From positions 37,492 to 101,491 of the forward strand of contig NZ_RWKQ01000002.1 in assembly GCF_003946885.1 (NCBI RefSeq): a stretch of 64,000 nucleotides of DNA. The letters run 5' to 3'. The notes beneath the pieces were generated by a model that ran no database searches, was not told where the DNA came from, and was given only the letters and a program-made list of their open reading frames with translations. Positions 55,816-64,000 of this stretch are shown one piece after another; within the stretch, counting starts at the first letter, position 1; each line of letters starts with the position of its first letter. The position numbers were made by a program, and so were the translations under genes. Origin of the DNA: Specibacter cremeus. GTDB lineage: Bacteria > Actinomycetota > Actinomycetes > Actinomycetales > Micrococcaceae.

Positions 55816-56097
55816 ATGATGCGGCATCCGGTGCACCCGGGCGAGATTTTGCGCGCAGACGTGCTGGACGACCTGGGAATGAGCGTGACCGAGGCGGCAC
55901 GTCGGCTCGGGGTTTCCCGTGTCGCCCTGTCGCGTGTGCTGAATGGGCGCGCGAGTGTCAGTGCGAGCCTCGCACTGCGGCTGGAGCGCGCCGGGATCAG
56001 TACCGCCGATTTCTGGCTGCATCTGCAGAGCGCGCACGACCTCGCCCACGCGCGTGACACAGAGAACTTCATAGTCGAGCCGCTGGGCGCCGCATAG
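55816..56097 (+). CDS. higA: HigA-type antitoxin (XRE)
   Basis: 93 residues. Family opening H-P-V-H-P-G-E-I-L, then a helix-turn-helix: S-V-T-E-A-A-R-R-L-G-V-S-R-V-A-L-S-R-V-L-N-G. C-terminal helices (W-L-H-L-Q) form the toxin contact. ATG 55816 is preferred because AAGGAG at 55801-55806 is then 9 nt away; ATG 55807 directly abuts that site. It should neutralise HigB and repress through the palindrome at 55488. Confidence 0.92.
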   Translation: MMRHPVHPGEILRADVLDDLGMSVTEAARRLGVSRVALSRVLNGRASVSASLALRLERAGISTADFWLHLQSAHDLAHARDTENFIVEPLGAA

Positions 56098-56295
56098 ACA
56101 TCTTTGCGTGAACGCCGGACCAACGCCTACCCGCCGGAATCTTCAGTCGGAAGCATCAACGATGTCCTGGCCAGGGCATCAATGATCTGCTGAATGTAGA
56201 CACTTCCCTGCAACCAATTGACGTTCCGGAAGCCGATCGGTGTCCGGAACCCCGGCGGATTGACACCGGCGGGCCCCGCTCGGCACGATGGCGGT

Positions 56296-57549
56296 ATGCC
56301 AGCCAGCGACGGTATGCCAGTCAGTGCCGAGGCGCGCCCCGACGCCTTCATCTATGATGCGATCCGGACCCCGCGCGGCCGCGGCCGGCGCGGAGCCCTG
56401 CACGGCGTCAAACCGGTGCAGCTCGTCGTCGGGCTCGTCAACGAACTGCGCCGCCGCAACCCCGGACTCGACCCGGACCTCATCGACGACCTGGTGCTCG
56501 GCGTCGTCACCCCCGTGGGCGACCAGGGCGCGGACATCGCCCGCACCGCCGCGCTGGCGGCCGGGCTTCCGGACACCGTGGCCGGCATGCAGCTGAACAG
56601 GTTCTGCGCGTCCGGGCTCGAGGCCGTCAACGTGGCCGCGCAGAAGGTCCGCTCCGGCTGGGACCAGCTCATCATCGCCGGTGGGGTCGAATCCATGTCC
56701 CGGGTCCCGATCGGCTCGGACGGCGGCGCCTGGTTCATGGACCCGGCCACGAACGACGACACCGGCTACGTGCCGCAGGGCGTCAGCGCCGACCTCATCG
56801 CCACCGTCGAGGGCTTCAGCCGTGCCGACGTCGACGCCTACGCGCTCACGTCCCAGCAGCGGGCCGTCGCGGCCTGGACGGAGGGCCGGTTCGCCCGCTC
56901 CATCGTGCCCGTGCGGGATCAGAACGGCCTGCTCGTGCTGGACCGCGACGAGCACGTGCGTCCCGGAACCACCGCCGACGCGCTGGCCGGGCTGCCGCCG
57001 TCGTTCGCGGCGGTCGGCACCGACGGCGGGTTCGACGCCGTCGCGCTGGCGAAGTACCACTGGCTCGATCACATCGAGCACGTGCACACGGCCGGAAACT
57101 CGTCGGGCATTGTTGACGGTGCCGCGCTCGTGCTGGTCGGCTCGGCCCGGATGGGGGAGCGGCTGGGCCTGGCGCCGCGGGCGCGCATCGCCGCCACGGC
57201 CACCTCCGGTGCCGACCCCACCATCATGCTCACCGGCCCCACGCCCGCCACGCGCAAACTGCTGGCCACGGCCGGGCTCGCGGTGGACGACGTGGACCTG
57301 TTCGAGCTCAACGAGGCGTTCGCGTCCGTGGTGCTCAGGTACCAACGCGACCTGGGCATCCCGGACGACCGGTTGAACGTCAACGGCGGCGCCATCGCCA
57401 TGGGGCATCCGCTGGGCGCCACCGGGGCCATGCTGGTGGGCACGGTCGTGGACGAGCTGGAACGCCGCAACGCCCGCCGGGCCGTCGTCACGCTGTGCAT
57501 CGGCGGCGGCATGGGCGTGGCGACGCTGATCGAGAGGGTCGAGGGATGA
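56296..57549 (+). CDS. Acetyl-CoA C-acyltransferase (thiolase)
   Basis: 417 residues. Thiolase active site: nucleophilic Cys104 in [15 protein letters not shown], His in [14 protein letters not shown], and the late Cys in TLCIGGGMG. Last step of fatty acid beta-oxidation. ATG 56296 or 56314 may be the start; neither has a good SD, and the two begin with a short repeated GGTATGCCAG. It overlaps the FadJ-like gene by 4 bp, the usual FadA-FadB pairing. Confidence 0.9.
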   Translation: MPASDGMPVSAEARPDAFIYDAIRTPRGRGRRGALHGVKPVQLVVGLVNELRRRNPGLDPDLIDDLVLGVVTPVGDQGADIARTAALAAGLPDTVAGMQLNRFCASGLEAVNVAAQKVRSGWDQLIIAGGVESMSRVPIGSDGGAWFMDPATNDDTGYVPQGVSADLIATVEGFSRADVDAYALTSQQRAVAAWTEGRFARSIVPVRDQNGLLVLDRDEHVRPGTTADALAGLPPSFAAVGTDGGFDAVALAKYHWLDHIEHVHTAGNSSGIVDGAALVLVGSARMGERLGLAPRARIAATATSGADPTIMLTGPTPATRKLLATAGLAVDDVDLFELNEAFASVVLRYQRDLGIPDDRLNVNGGAIAMGHPLGATGAMLVGTVVDELERRNARRAVVTLCIGGGMGVATLIERVEG

Positions 57550-58964
57550 CGGTGCCGGGGCCCATCCGGTGGGACAGGGACGACGACGGCGTGGTCACCT
57601 TGACGTTCGACGACCCGTCCCGGCCGGCCAACAGCATGAATACGGCCTGGGGTGCGCCGCTGCGGGCCGCCGCCGACCGGCTCGTGGCCGAACGCGACGG
57701 CCTGCGCGGGGTGATCCTGGCCTCCGCCAAGGACACGTTCTTCGACGACGACGACCTGGAGCCGTTCCGCGCGGCGGGACCCGGCCAGGCGCAGGAGATC
57801 TTCAATCGCGCCCAGGACCTCAAGGCGCGGCTGCGCACGCTCGAGACGCTCGGCGTACCCGTGGTTGCCGCGGTGAACGGGACTGCGCTCGGCGGCGGGT
57901 TCGAGCTGGCCCTTGCCGCGCATCACCGGATCGTTGTGGACGCCGGGGGCGCCGTGCTCGGCCTGCCCGCCGCCGGTGTTGGCCTGCTGCCCGGGGCCGG
58001 GGGCCTGGTGCGGTGCGTGCGCATGTTCGGCGTGATCGCGGCGACGCAGACGTTGCTGTTCGGCGGGCCGCGGTTCACGCCCGGCCAGGCCCTGGACCTG
58101 GGCTTGGTCGACGAACTCGTCGAGGAGGCCGACACGCTACCGGACGCCGCCCGGGCGTGGATCGACGCCAACCCCCGCGCCCGCCAACCCTGGGACGCGC
58201 CCGGCCATGCCATCCCCGGGGGCACGCCGTCCGGCGGCGAGCTGGCCTCCCGGCTGCCCACGCTGCCGGCCATCCTCCGCCGGACGCATGGCGGCGCGCC
58301 GGACCCGGCGCCGCGCGCCATCCTGGCCGCCGCGGTGGAGGGCGCCCAGGTGGATTTCCAAACGGCGTGCGACATCGAATCGCGATACTTCACGGAACTG
58401 GCGACCGGGCAGGTGTCCACGAACATGATCACCTCGAGCCTGCAACGGCGGGCCGTCCGGGCGGCCGGGCCGGGGCCCTTCACGGCCCGGATCGCCGACG
58501 CCGTCCGGGACGAGGCACTGGCCATGCTGGCGGAAGGCGTCGCCCCGGCGTCCGTGGCGCAGGCCGCGGGCCAGGCCGGCTTCCAGGCCGGCTTCGTAGT
58601 CGGGTTGCCGGCCGGGTTGCCGCCGTCCCCGCCGGCACCGGTCGCGGCGCCGGCGCCCCCCGGGCACGCAAGGGGGCGCGTGCCAGTCGAGGACCTCACA
58701 GAGCGGCTCCTGTTCGCCGGGTCGCTGGCCGCCATCCGGGCGGTGGACGACGCCATGGTGCGCACGGTGCCGGAAGCGAACGTCGGCTCCCTGCAGGGTG
58801 CCGGCTTCCCGCCGTGGACCGGTGGCGTGCTGCAGTACGTGAACGGGTACGGGCCGGCACGGTTCGTGGCCCGCGCCCGCGAGCTGTCCCACCGCCACGG
58901 CCCGCGGTTCGAGCCGCCGGCGTCGCTCGCCGCACTGGCCGGGCGCGGGGAGGAATACCTGTGA
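57546..58964 (+). CDS. FadJ-like protein lacking its NAD-binding domain
   Basis: 472 residues versus about 700 for FadB/FadJ. Residues 1-200 are an enoyl-CoA hydratase domain. Around 285-298 the FadJ linker (T-G-Q-V-S-T-N-M-I) occurs, then the sequence jumps to the C-terminal 3-hydroxyacyl-CoA dehydrogenase helices ([17 protein letters not shown]). The whole Rossmann domain with G-x-G-x-x-G is absent. In the hydratase half, the oxyanion motif F-F-A-G-G-D-L reads FFDDDDL (65-71). Glu120 remains, but the second catalytic Glu position is Ala142 (GLPAAG). Probably inactive or altered; no frameshift or stop. Confidence 0.82.
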   Translation: MTVPGPIRWDRDDDGVVTLTFDDPSRPANSMNTAWGAPLRAAADRLVAERDGLRGVILASAKDTFFDDDDLEPFRAAGPGQAQEIFNRAQDLKARLRTLETLGVPVVAAVNGTALGGGFELALAAHHRIVVDAGGAVLGLPAAGVGLLPGAGGLVRCVRMFGVIAATQTLLFGGPRFTPGQALDLGLVDELVEEADTLPDAARAWIDANPRARQPWDAPGHAIPGGTPSGGELASRLPTLPAILRRTHGGAPDPAPRAILAAAVEGAQVDFQTACDIESRYFTELATGQVSTNMITSSLQRRAVRAAGPGPFTARIADAVRDEALAMLAEGVAPASVAQAAGQAGFQAGFVVGLPAGLPPSPPAPVAAPAPPGHARGRVPVEDLTERLLFAGSLAAIRAVDDAMVRTVPEANVGSLQGAGFPPWTGGVLQYVNGYGPARFVARARELSHRHGPRFEPPASLAALAGRGEEYL

Positions 58965-58993
58965 TACTGGCCGTTCTGCGCAGGATGCGAGGG

Positions 58994-59030
58994 CGTAAGT
59001 CGCGCCACTGCGCCGGTGGCGCAACTTACG
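58994..59030. terminator. 15-bp hairpin between convergent FadJ-like and MarR genes
   Basis: Arms 58994-59008 (CGTAAGTCGCGCCAC) and 59016-59030 pair with one mismatch around a 7-nt loop, 29 bp after one stop and 32 bp from the other. No T run; probably a shared terminator. Confidence 0.6.
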
Positions 59031-59062
59031 GGGCCGTACAGTGCGCAGCATGGTTGGGAGGC

Positions 59063-59596
59063 CTACAGTGGCTCGGGCAGTTCCGGCGGGTCCACGAAGT
59101 CGCCCGCCTCGCGGCGGAACCGGGCGATCGTCTGCACCAGGTCGCGCAGCTGTGCCGGCGGGATGCCCAGGGCTGCGAACACGTCCCGGTTCAGCGTCGC
59201 GGTCGCCCGGCCCACCCTCGCGGCGCCGTCGTCCGTGAGCAGTACAAGCGTGGCCCGTCGGTCCGTGGGGTGCGCGGTGCGCCGCACCAGTCCGTCCTGC
59301 TCCAGCCGGTCGACGACGTTCGTCACGCTCGTGGGATGCACCTGCAACCGGGCGCTGGCGCTCGCCATGGGCAGCGCGCGGTCGTGGCTGAAATTCAGCA
59401 GCTGGAGCAGTTCGTAGCGTGCGAAGGACAACCCGAAGGGCTTCAGCGCCGTCTCGACGCGGGCCAGCACGATCTGCTGCGCCCGGATGAGCGAGGTCAC
59501 GGCCGTCATGCCGTCGGCGGCGTCCGCCCAGCCGTGCGCCAGCCATTGCCGCCGGGCCTCGGCGATCGGATCCATCGGCAACGGGGCACGGGCCAC
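59063..59596 (-). CDS. MarR-family regulator
   Basis: 177 residues. Winged helix: F-A-R-Y-E-L-L-Q-L-L, L-Q-V-H-P-T-S-V-T-N-V-V-D-R-L as recognition helix, and D-R-R-A-T-L-V as wing. GTG 59596 has AGGAGG 5 nt upstream. Position beside thiolase/FadJ-like genes and divergent from cytochrome b and acyl-CoA degradation genes suggests control of acyl-CoA catabolism, which is inference. Confidence 0.87.
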   Translation of the reverse strand: MARAPLPMDPIAEARRQWLAHGWADAADGMTAVTSLIRAQQIVLARVETALKPFGLSFARYELLQLLNFSHDRALPMASASARLQVHPTSVTNVVDRLEQDGLVRRTAHPTDRRATLVLLTDDGAARVGRATATLNRDVFAALGIPPAQLRDLVQTIARFRREAGDFVDPPELPEPL

Positions 59597-59635
59597 GGGG
59601 TCCTCCTCACCAGCAACAACCTGACACCGCCAATT

Positions 59636-59650
59636 TAGTTGGACTACCTA
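59636..59650. promoter_or_regulatory. Candidate MarR operator
   Basis: TAGTTGGACTACCTA is an imperfect palindrome (TAG and CTA ends, 10 of 15 symmetric), 40 bp upstream of the MarR start. CCTAGTAAT overlaps it and recurs at 59667-59675. This AT-richer patch is the only regulatory-looking part of the gap to cytochrome b. Confidence 0.45.
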
Positions 59651-59872
59651 GTAATTGCCAGTAGATCCTAGTAATCTCGGGCACAACGAACCACGCACCG
59701 TGTCAAACGGCGCAGGCACGGAAGGCAGGATGATCCAGGCTGTGAACTTTCATGGCGTCGCGGTGACGAACGCGGCGGCGGATTTTGGCATAGTGGGGGA
59801 GGGCGCCATGCCCCGCCCGCACAGCACCCCGGCCACCCGGTCCGGCCGCGCCCGAGAGGTTTTATCGCGATC

Positions 59873-60814
59873 ATGTCCGCCACAGTGAAGAAAACGCCCG
59901 GCACGAACGGTGCGCGGGGCAAATGGACCAAGCTGGCCTGGATCATCCCGGCCGTCGTCGTCGGGCTGTTCATCCTGGTCCTGCTGGCGCGCTGGTTCAC
60001 CGGGTCGGCCGCCGGAGAGTCGTTCCTGCGCGACTACCCGGGACGCTCGGCCCTGCCGGCCGATGCCCCGGTGGGCATCCCCGGCTGGCTGGCCTGGCAG
60101 CACTTCCTGAACGTGTTCTTCATCGTCCTCATCATCCGCACGGGCTGGCAGGTGCGCACCGTGACCCGGCCGGCCGCGCACTGGACGCGCAACAACAAGG
60201 GGCTCATCAAGACCCGCAACGCGCCGGCGAAGATCAGCCTGGACCTGTGGTTCCACCTGACGCTCGATGCGCTGTGGGTGCTCAACGGCCTCGTCTTCAT
60301 CATTGCGCTGTTCGCCACCGGCCAGTGGATGCGCATCGTGCCCACGCGCTGGGACGTGGTCCCGAACGCGATCTCCGCCGGCGTGCAGTACCTGTCGCTG
60401 GCCTGGCCCACCGAGGACGGCTGGGTCAACTACAACGCCCTGCAACTGCTGACCTACTTCGTCACCGTGTTCATCGCCGCCCCGTTGGCCATCATCACCG
60501 GCCTGCGCACGTCCGGCGCCTGGCCGAAGAAGGCCGCCAGGCTCAACCGGGTCTACCCGATCGAGCTCGCGCGGGCCGTGCACCTGCCCACCATGGTGTA
60601 CTTCGTGCTGTTCATCGTCGTGCACGTGACGCTGGTGCTCGCCACCGGCGCGCTGCGCAACCTCAACCACATGTACGGCGGCTCCGACGTGGTCAACTGG
60701 TGGGGCTTCGGCATCTTCGCCTCCTCGCTCGTCGTGATCGTGGCGGCCTGGTTCTTGGCTAGGCCGCTGTTCCTGCGTCCCATCGCCGCACTCATGGGGA
60801 CCGTCAGCCGGTAG
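59873..60814 (+). CDS. Cytochrome b561-like membrane protein
   Basis: 313 residues, about five to six helices. Histidines within helices (W-Q-H-F, L-W-F-H-L, A-V-H-L-P, I-V-V-H-V) are candidate heme b ligands, as in thiosulfate reductase/formate dehydrogenase gamma-type cytochromes. A molybdopterin oxidoreductase partner is not in the window. ATG 59873 has no near SD. It precedes the valine-catabolism genes by 51 bp. Confidence 0.8.
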   Translation: MSATVKKTPGTNGARGKWTKLAWIIPAVVVGLFILVLLARWFTGSAAGESFLRDYPGRSALPADAPVGIPGWLAWQHFLNVFFIVLIIRTGWQVRTVTRPAAHWTRNNKGLIKTRNAPAKISLDLWFHLTLDALWVLNGLVFIIALFATGQWMRIVPTRWDVVPNAISAGVQYLSLAWPTEDGWVNYNALQLLTYFVTVFIAAPLAIITGLRTSGAWPKKAARLNRVYPIELARAVHLPTMVYFVLFIVVHVTLVLATGALRNLNHMYGGSDVVNWWGFGIFASSLVVIVAAWFLARPLFLRPIAALMGTVSR

Positions 60815-60865
60815 CCCGGAAAGCGGTAAACCGCACAACAGTGTCCGCAAGCCAAAGGAGTGGCC

Positions 60866-62002
60866 ATGTACGATCTCACCGACGAGCAGCAGGCGGTCCT
60901 GGAAACCGTGCGCGACTTCGCGGCCACGGCCATCGCGCCGCACGCCGCCGAATGGGACGCGGCCGGGCACTTCCCCGTGGACGAGTTGCGCCAGGCCGCG
61001 GAACTGGGCATGGGCGGCATCTATGTCAGTGAGGATTTCGGCGGGTCCGGTCTGAGCCGCCGGGATGCGGCGCTGATTTTCGAGGAACTGGCCAAGGCGG
61101 ACCCGACGACGGCCGCGTACCTGTCCATCCACAACATGGTCGTCTGGATGGTCGACGCGTTTGGCAACGAGGAGCAACGCGCCGCCTGGGTGCCCGAGCT
61201 CGCTTCCATGGCCAAGCTGGGCAGCTATTGCCTGAGCGAGCCCGGGGTCGGCTCGGACGCGGGGGCCCTGGTCACGAAGGCCGTCCGCGATGGCGACGAC
61301 TACGTCCTCAACGGCACCAAGCAGTTCATCTCCGGGGCCGGGGTGGCCGGCTATTACATCGTGATGGCCCGCACGGCGGACACCGGCAGCCACGGCATCA
61401 CGGCCATCATGGTGCCCGACGGTGTCCCGGGCCTGTCGTTCGGCCCGGAGGAGAAGAAGATGGGCTGGCACGCCCAACCGACCCGCCAGGTCATCCTCCG
61501 CGACGTCCGCGTGCCCGTCACGAACCGGCTCGGGGCCGAGGGCGACGGGTTCGGCATCGCCATGCAGGGGCTCAATGGCGGGCGCATCAACATCGGCGCC
61601 TGCTCCCTCGGCGGCGGCCAGGCGGCACTGGAGAAGTCCATCGCCTACCTGAAGGACCGGGTGGCGTTCGGCCAGCCGCTGGTCAACCAGCAGGCACTGC
61701 TGTTCGACCTGGCCAACATGGACACGTCCCTGGAGGCCGCCCGCACGCTGCTGTGGCGTGCCGCGGACGCGCTGGACCGCAACGCCCCCGGCAAGGTGCG
61801 CCTGTGCGCCATGGCCAAGCTCGTCGCCACGGACGCCGGCTTCGCGGTGGCCAACACGGCCCTGCAGTTGCATGGCGGCTACGGGTATCTGACCGAGTAC
61901 GGTTTGGAGAAGATCGTGCGTGACCTGCGCGTCCACCAGATCCTGGAGGGCAGCAACGAGATCATGCGCCTGATCGTGGGCCGGCTGGCCGTTGCCGATT
62001 GA
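60866..62002 (+). CDS. Acyl-CoA dehydrogenase, probable isobutyryl-CoA dehydrogenase
   Basis: 378 residues, FAD flavoprotein. Signatures: Y-C-L-S-E-P-G-V-G-S-D-A, Q-F-I-S-G-A-G-V-A, F-G-Q-P-L, Q-L-H-G-G-Y-G-Y, and catalytic base Glu361 in LEGSNEIM. Sequence style and next genes (3-hydroxyisobutyryl-CoA hydrolase, 3-hydroxyisobutyrate dehydrogenase) point to valine catabolism, oxidising isobutyryl-CoA to methacrylyl-CoA. ATG 60866 has AAAGGAG 5 nt upstream. Confidence 0.88.
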   Translation: MYDLTDEQQAVLETVRDFAATAIAPHAAEWDAAGHFPVDELRQAAELGMGGIYVSEDFGGSGLSRRDAALIFEELAKADPTTAAYLSIHNMVVWMVDAFGNEEQRAAWVPELASMAKLGSYCLSEPGVGSDAGALVTKAVRDGDDYVLNGTKQFISGAGVAGYYIVMARTADTGSHGITAIMVPDGVPGLSFGPEEKKMGWHAQPTRQVILRDVRVPVTNRLGAEGDGFGIAMQGLNGGRINIGACSLGGGQAALEKSIAYLKDRVAFGQPLVNQQALLFDLANMDTSLEAARTLLWRAADALDRNAPGKVRLCAMAKLVATDAGFAVANTALQLHGGYGYLTEYGLEKIVRDLRVHQILEGSNEIMRLIVGRLAVAD

Positions 62003-62029
62003 CCGGAGCAGACTGGAAGGATCGACTGC

Positions 62030-63088
62030 ATGGCGAACAACAGCAGGACTGGCAACGAGGATGTCCTGGTCACCCGCACCGGCGGGCTGGGCCACCTCGT
62101 CCTGAACCGGCCGCGGACCATGAACGCGCTGACGCACGGGATGATCGCGGCGGTCGCGGCCACCCTGGATGACTGGGAGAACGACGACGGCGTGACCACC
62201 GTCGCGATCTCGGGCGCCGGTGAGCGGGGCTTGTGTGCCGGGGGCGACATTGTCGAGATCTACCATGACGCGCGCACCGGGGGCTCCGCCAGCACGGCGT
62301 TCTGGCGCGACGAGTACCTGCTCAACGCCCGGATCGCGCGGTACCCGAAGCCGGTCGTGACACTCATGGACGGGGTGGTGCTCGGGGGCGGCGTCGGCAT
62401 CTCCGCGCACGCCTCGGTGCGCGTCGTCACCGAACGGTCCCGGGTCGGCATGCCGGAGACGGGCATCGGCTTCGTCCCCGACGTGGGCGGGACGTTCCTG
62501 CTCTCCCGCGCCCCCGGCGAACTTGGCACGCACGCCGCCTTGACCGCCGCCATGGTGACCGGCGCCGACGCGATCGCCATGGGGCTGGCCGACCACTACG
62601 TGGACTCCGCCCAACTGCCGGCGCTGGTCGGCGAGCTGGCCGAGCGGCCGGCCGCCGCCGTCGTCGGCCGCTACGGGCAAACCGCCCCGCCCTCGCCGCT
62701 GGCCGGGCAGCGCGACTGGATCGACGCGGCCTACGCCGGCGACGACGCCACCGCCATCCTGGCCCGGCTGCGCGCGGTCGGCACGCCGGAAGCGGACGCG
62801 GCCGCGCGGGCGATCGCCGGCAAGTCGCCCACCGCGGTGACCGTCACACTGGCCGCGCTGCGCCGTGCCGCCGTGCTTGGCAGTCTCGAGGACGTGCTCA
62901 ACCAGGAGTACCGCGTTTCCGTGCGGGCGCTGCGCTGGCCCGACTTCGCCGAGGGCATCCGCGCACAACTCGTCGACAAGGACCGCGCCCCGGTGTGGGC
63001 GCCGGCGGCGCTCGCCGACGTGCCGGCGGCACGTGTCACGGAATCGTTCGCGCCGCTCGGGGACGGAGAACTGGGCCTGCAGGGATGA
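62030..63088 (+). CDS. 3-hydroxyisobutyryl-CoA hydrolase
   Basis: 352 residues, crotonase fold. Distinguishing marks are GLCAGGDI (oxyanion loop), MPETGIGFVPDVGG with catalytic Glu and Asp, and the longer C-terminal region typical of HIBCH. It frees 3-hydroxyisobutyrate from CoA. The methacrylyl-CoA hydratase for the prior step is not obvious in the window. It follows the dehydrogenase by 27 bp. Confidence 0.9.
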   Translation: MANNSRTGNEDVLVTRTGGLGHLVLNRPRTMNALTHGMIAAVAATLDDWENDDGVTTVAISGAGERGLCAGGDIVEIYHDARTGGSASTAFWRDEYLLNARIARYPKPVVTLMDGVVLGGGVGISAHASVRVVTERSRVGMPETGIGFVPDVGGTFLLSRAPGELGTHAALTAAMVTGADAIAMGLADHYVDSAQLPALVGELAERPAAAVVGRYGQTAPPSPLAGQRDWIDAAYAGDDATAILARLRAVGTPEADAAARAIAGKSPTAVTVTLAALRRAAVLGSLEDVLNQEYRVSVRALRWPDFAEGIRAQLVDKDRAPVWAPAALADVPAARVTESFAPLGDGELGLQG

Positions 63089-63132
63089 CAACGACCCCGC
63101 CTGGCGGGGTCGAGGCAACGAAAGGCAGCACA

Positions 63133-64000
63133 ATGGTCAGGAAGATCGCATTCATCGGACTGGGGCACATGGGCGCCCCCATGGCCGCCAACCTGGTCGC
63201 GGCCGGTTACCCGGTAACCGGGTTCGACGTCGTGCCGGCCGCGCTGGACGCGGCCCGCGCCAACGGGCTGGGCATCGCCGCATCGGGCGCCGAGGCGGCC
63301 GCCGACGCCGACGTCGTCATCACCATGCTGCCCGCCGGCGACCACGTGCTGACCGCGTTCGGCGGCGGTGCACACGGCGATGGCGGACTGCTGGCCGCGG
63401 CCCGGCCGGGCACACTGTTCCTGGAGTGCTCCACGATCTCCGTCGACGACGCGCGGGCGGCACACGAGCTCGTGGTCGCCGCCGGGCACCGCGGCCTGGA
63501 CGCACCCGTGTCCGGCGGGGTGGTGGGTGCCGAGGCCGGGACCCTGACGTTCATGGTGGGCGGCAGCGCCGAGGACTTCGCCGATGCGGCCGGCATCTTC
63601 GAGGTCATGGGCAAGAGGATCGTGCACTGCGGCGGGCCCGGCGCCGGGCAGGCCGCCAAGGTGTGCAACAACATGATCCTCGGCGTGTCCATGATCGCCG
63701 TCAGCGAGGCGTTCGTGCTCGGCGAGGCGCTGGGCCTGACCCACCAGGCGTTGTTCGACGTGGCCGCCAACGCGTCCGGGCAATGCTGGTCGCTGACCAC
63801 GAACTGCCCCGTCCCCGGGCCGGTGCCCGCCAGCCCGGCCAACCACGACTACCGGCCCGGCTTCGCCGCCGCACTCATGGCCAAGGACCTGGGCCTGGCC
63901 GCCGCGGCGCTCGACGCCACGGGAGTGCACGCCGAGCTGGGACGGCGCGCGGGCGAGATCTTCCGTGACTTCGCCGACCACGGCGGAGCCGGCAACGACT
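63133..64000 (+). CDS. mmsB: 3-hydroxyisobutyrate dehydrogenase (cut by window end)
   Basis: 289 residues visible; the family is about 295-300, so only the C-terminal few residues are missing. N-terminal FIGLGHMGAPMA (NAD site, 7-18), the substrate-binding D-A-P-V-S-G-G-V near 124-131, G-A-G-Q-A-A-K176-V-C-N-N (catalytic Lys) and P-G-F-A-A-A-L-M-A-K-D-L-G-L. Oxidises 3-hydroxyisobutyrate to methylmalonate semialdehyde. AAAGG lies about 8 nt upstream. Confidence 0.92.
   Translation, partial: MVRKIAFIGLGHMGAPMAANLVAAGYPVTGFDVVPAALDAARANGLGIAASGAEAAADADVVITMLPAGDHVLTAFGGGAHGDGGLLAAARPGTLFLECSTISVDDARAAHELVVAAGHRGLDAPVSGGVVGAEAGTLTFMVGGSAEDFADAAGIFEVMGKRIVHCGGPGAGQAAKVCNNMILGVSMIAVSEAFVLGEALGLTHQALFDVAANASGQCWSLTTNCPVPGPVPASPANHDYRPGFAAALMAKDLGLAAAALDATGVHAELGRRAGEIFRDFADHGGAGND

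Noticed and set aside
57546..58964. Frameshift hiding the NAD-binding domain of the FadJ-like protein
   Set aside because: The hydratase linker and C-terminal domain are adjacent in the DNA in one frame, so there is no space in which a hidden domain could lie.
59750..63133. Minus-strand open frame of more than 1100 codons opposite the valine genes
   Set aside because: It lies antisense to four well-supported genes and encodes Gly/Arg/His/Gln-rich sequence without domains; long antisense frames are expected at this GC content.

Overview
The window is very GC-rich, densely coded actinobacterial DNA. It most likely comes from a Micrococcales member close to Arthrobacter/Micrococcaceae. The grounds are GTG/TTG starts, ATGA/GTGA overlaps, an actinobacterial coproporphyrin-type heme operon, DUF3107, DUF2342, UPF0182 and AdnAB-like genes, and the dispersed GGTGGTCGAG-type palindromic repeats I associate with Micrococcales. 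The species assignment is inference. No transposase, phage gene, CRISPR array or rRNA was seen.

Layout. 1-7.4 kb: ferritin-like protein, P-loop kinase, two flavin enzymes, a FUSC transporter/MarR divergent pair and an NAD-dependent epimerase/TetR divergent pair, each pair with a clear operator candidate. 7.5-11.3 kb: thiE facing a TPP riboswitch that leads thiO-thiS-thiG and a pterin-dehydratase/glyoxalase fusion. 11.4-15.1 kb: membrane protein, DUF3107, SDR, TetR, moeZ. 15.4-26.0 kb: hemA divergent from an eight-gene heme operon, hemE-cgoX-chdC-cpfC-hemC-hemD-hemB-hemL. This covers glutamyl-tRNA to coproheme and heme except for the glutamate-tRNA ligase. 26.4-31.3 kb: secreted GH3-like protein, kynureninase and a polar amino-acid ABC importer. 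31.6-45.9 kb: DNA repair genes (exonuclease, ATL-like protein, AdnA/AdnB, UvrD2), with a secreted CAP protein, a phosphotransferase and NudC. 45.9-53.9 kb: ThiF-like protein, YgjP-type peptidase, DUF2342, PDZ/Lon protease, UPF0182, initiator tRNA. 54-56.1 kb: a lower-GC island after the tRNA with a DUF3800 gene and a higBA toxin-antitoxin pair. 56.3-64 kb: thiolase, a strongly altered FadJ-like protein, MarR, cytochrome b, then a valine-catabolism run (acyl-CoA dehydrogenase, 3-hydroxyisobutyryl-CoA hydrolase, 3-hydroxyisobutyrate dehydrogenase) cut by the window end.

Much of the backbone (ferritin-like, DUF3107, TetR, moeZ, ATL-like, adnA, adnB, nudC, uvrD2, ThiF-like, DUF2342, PDZ protease, UPF0182) follows the order I recall for Mycobacterium tuberculosis Rv3210c to Rv3193c. 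Thiamine, heme and catabolic modules are inserted between these genes.

Most unusual observations: (1) a dispersed palindromic repeat has invaded the start of hemD in frame and is read as about 73 extra residues; (2) a FadJ-like protein lacks its whole NAD-binding domain and has altered hydratase active-site motifs; (3) related hairpin elements sit at convergent gene junctions; (4) several divergent promoters carry clean palindromic operators.
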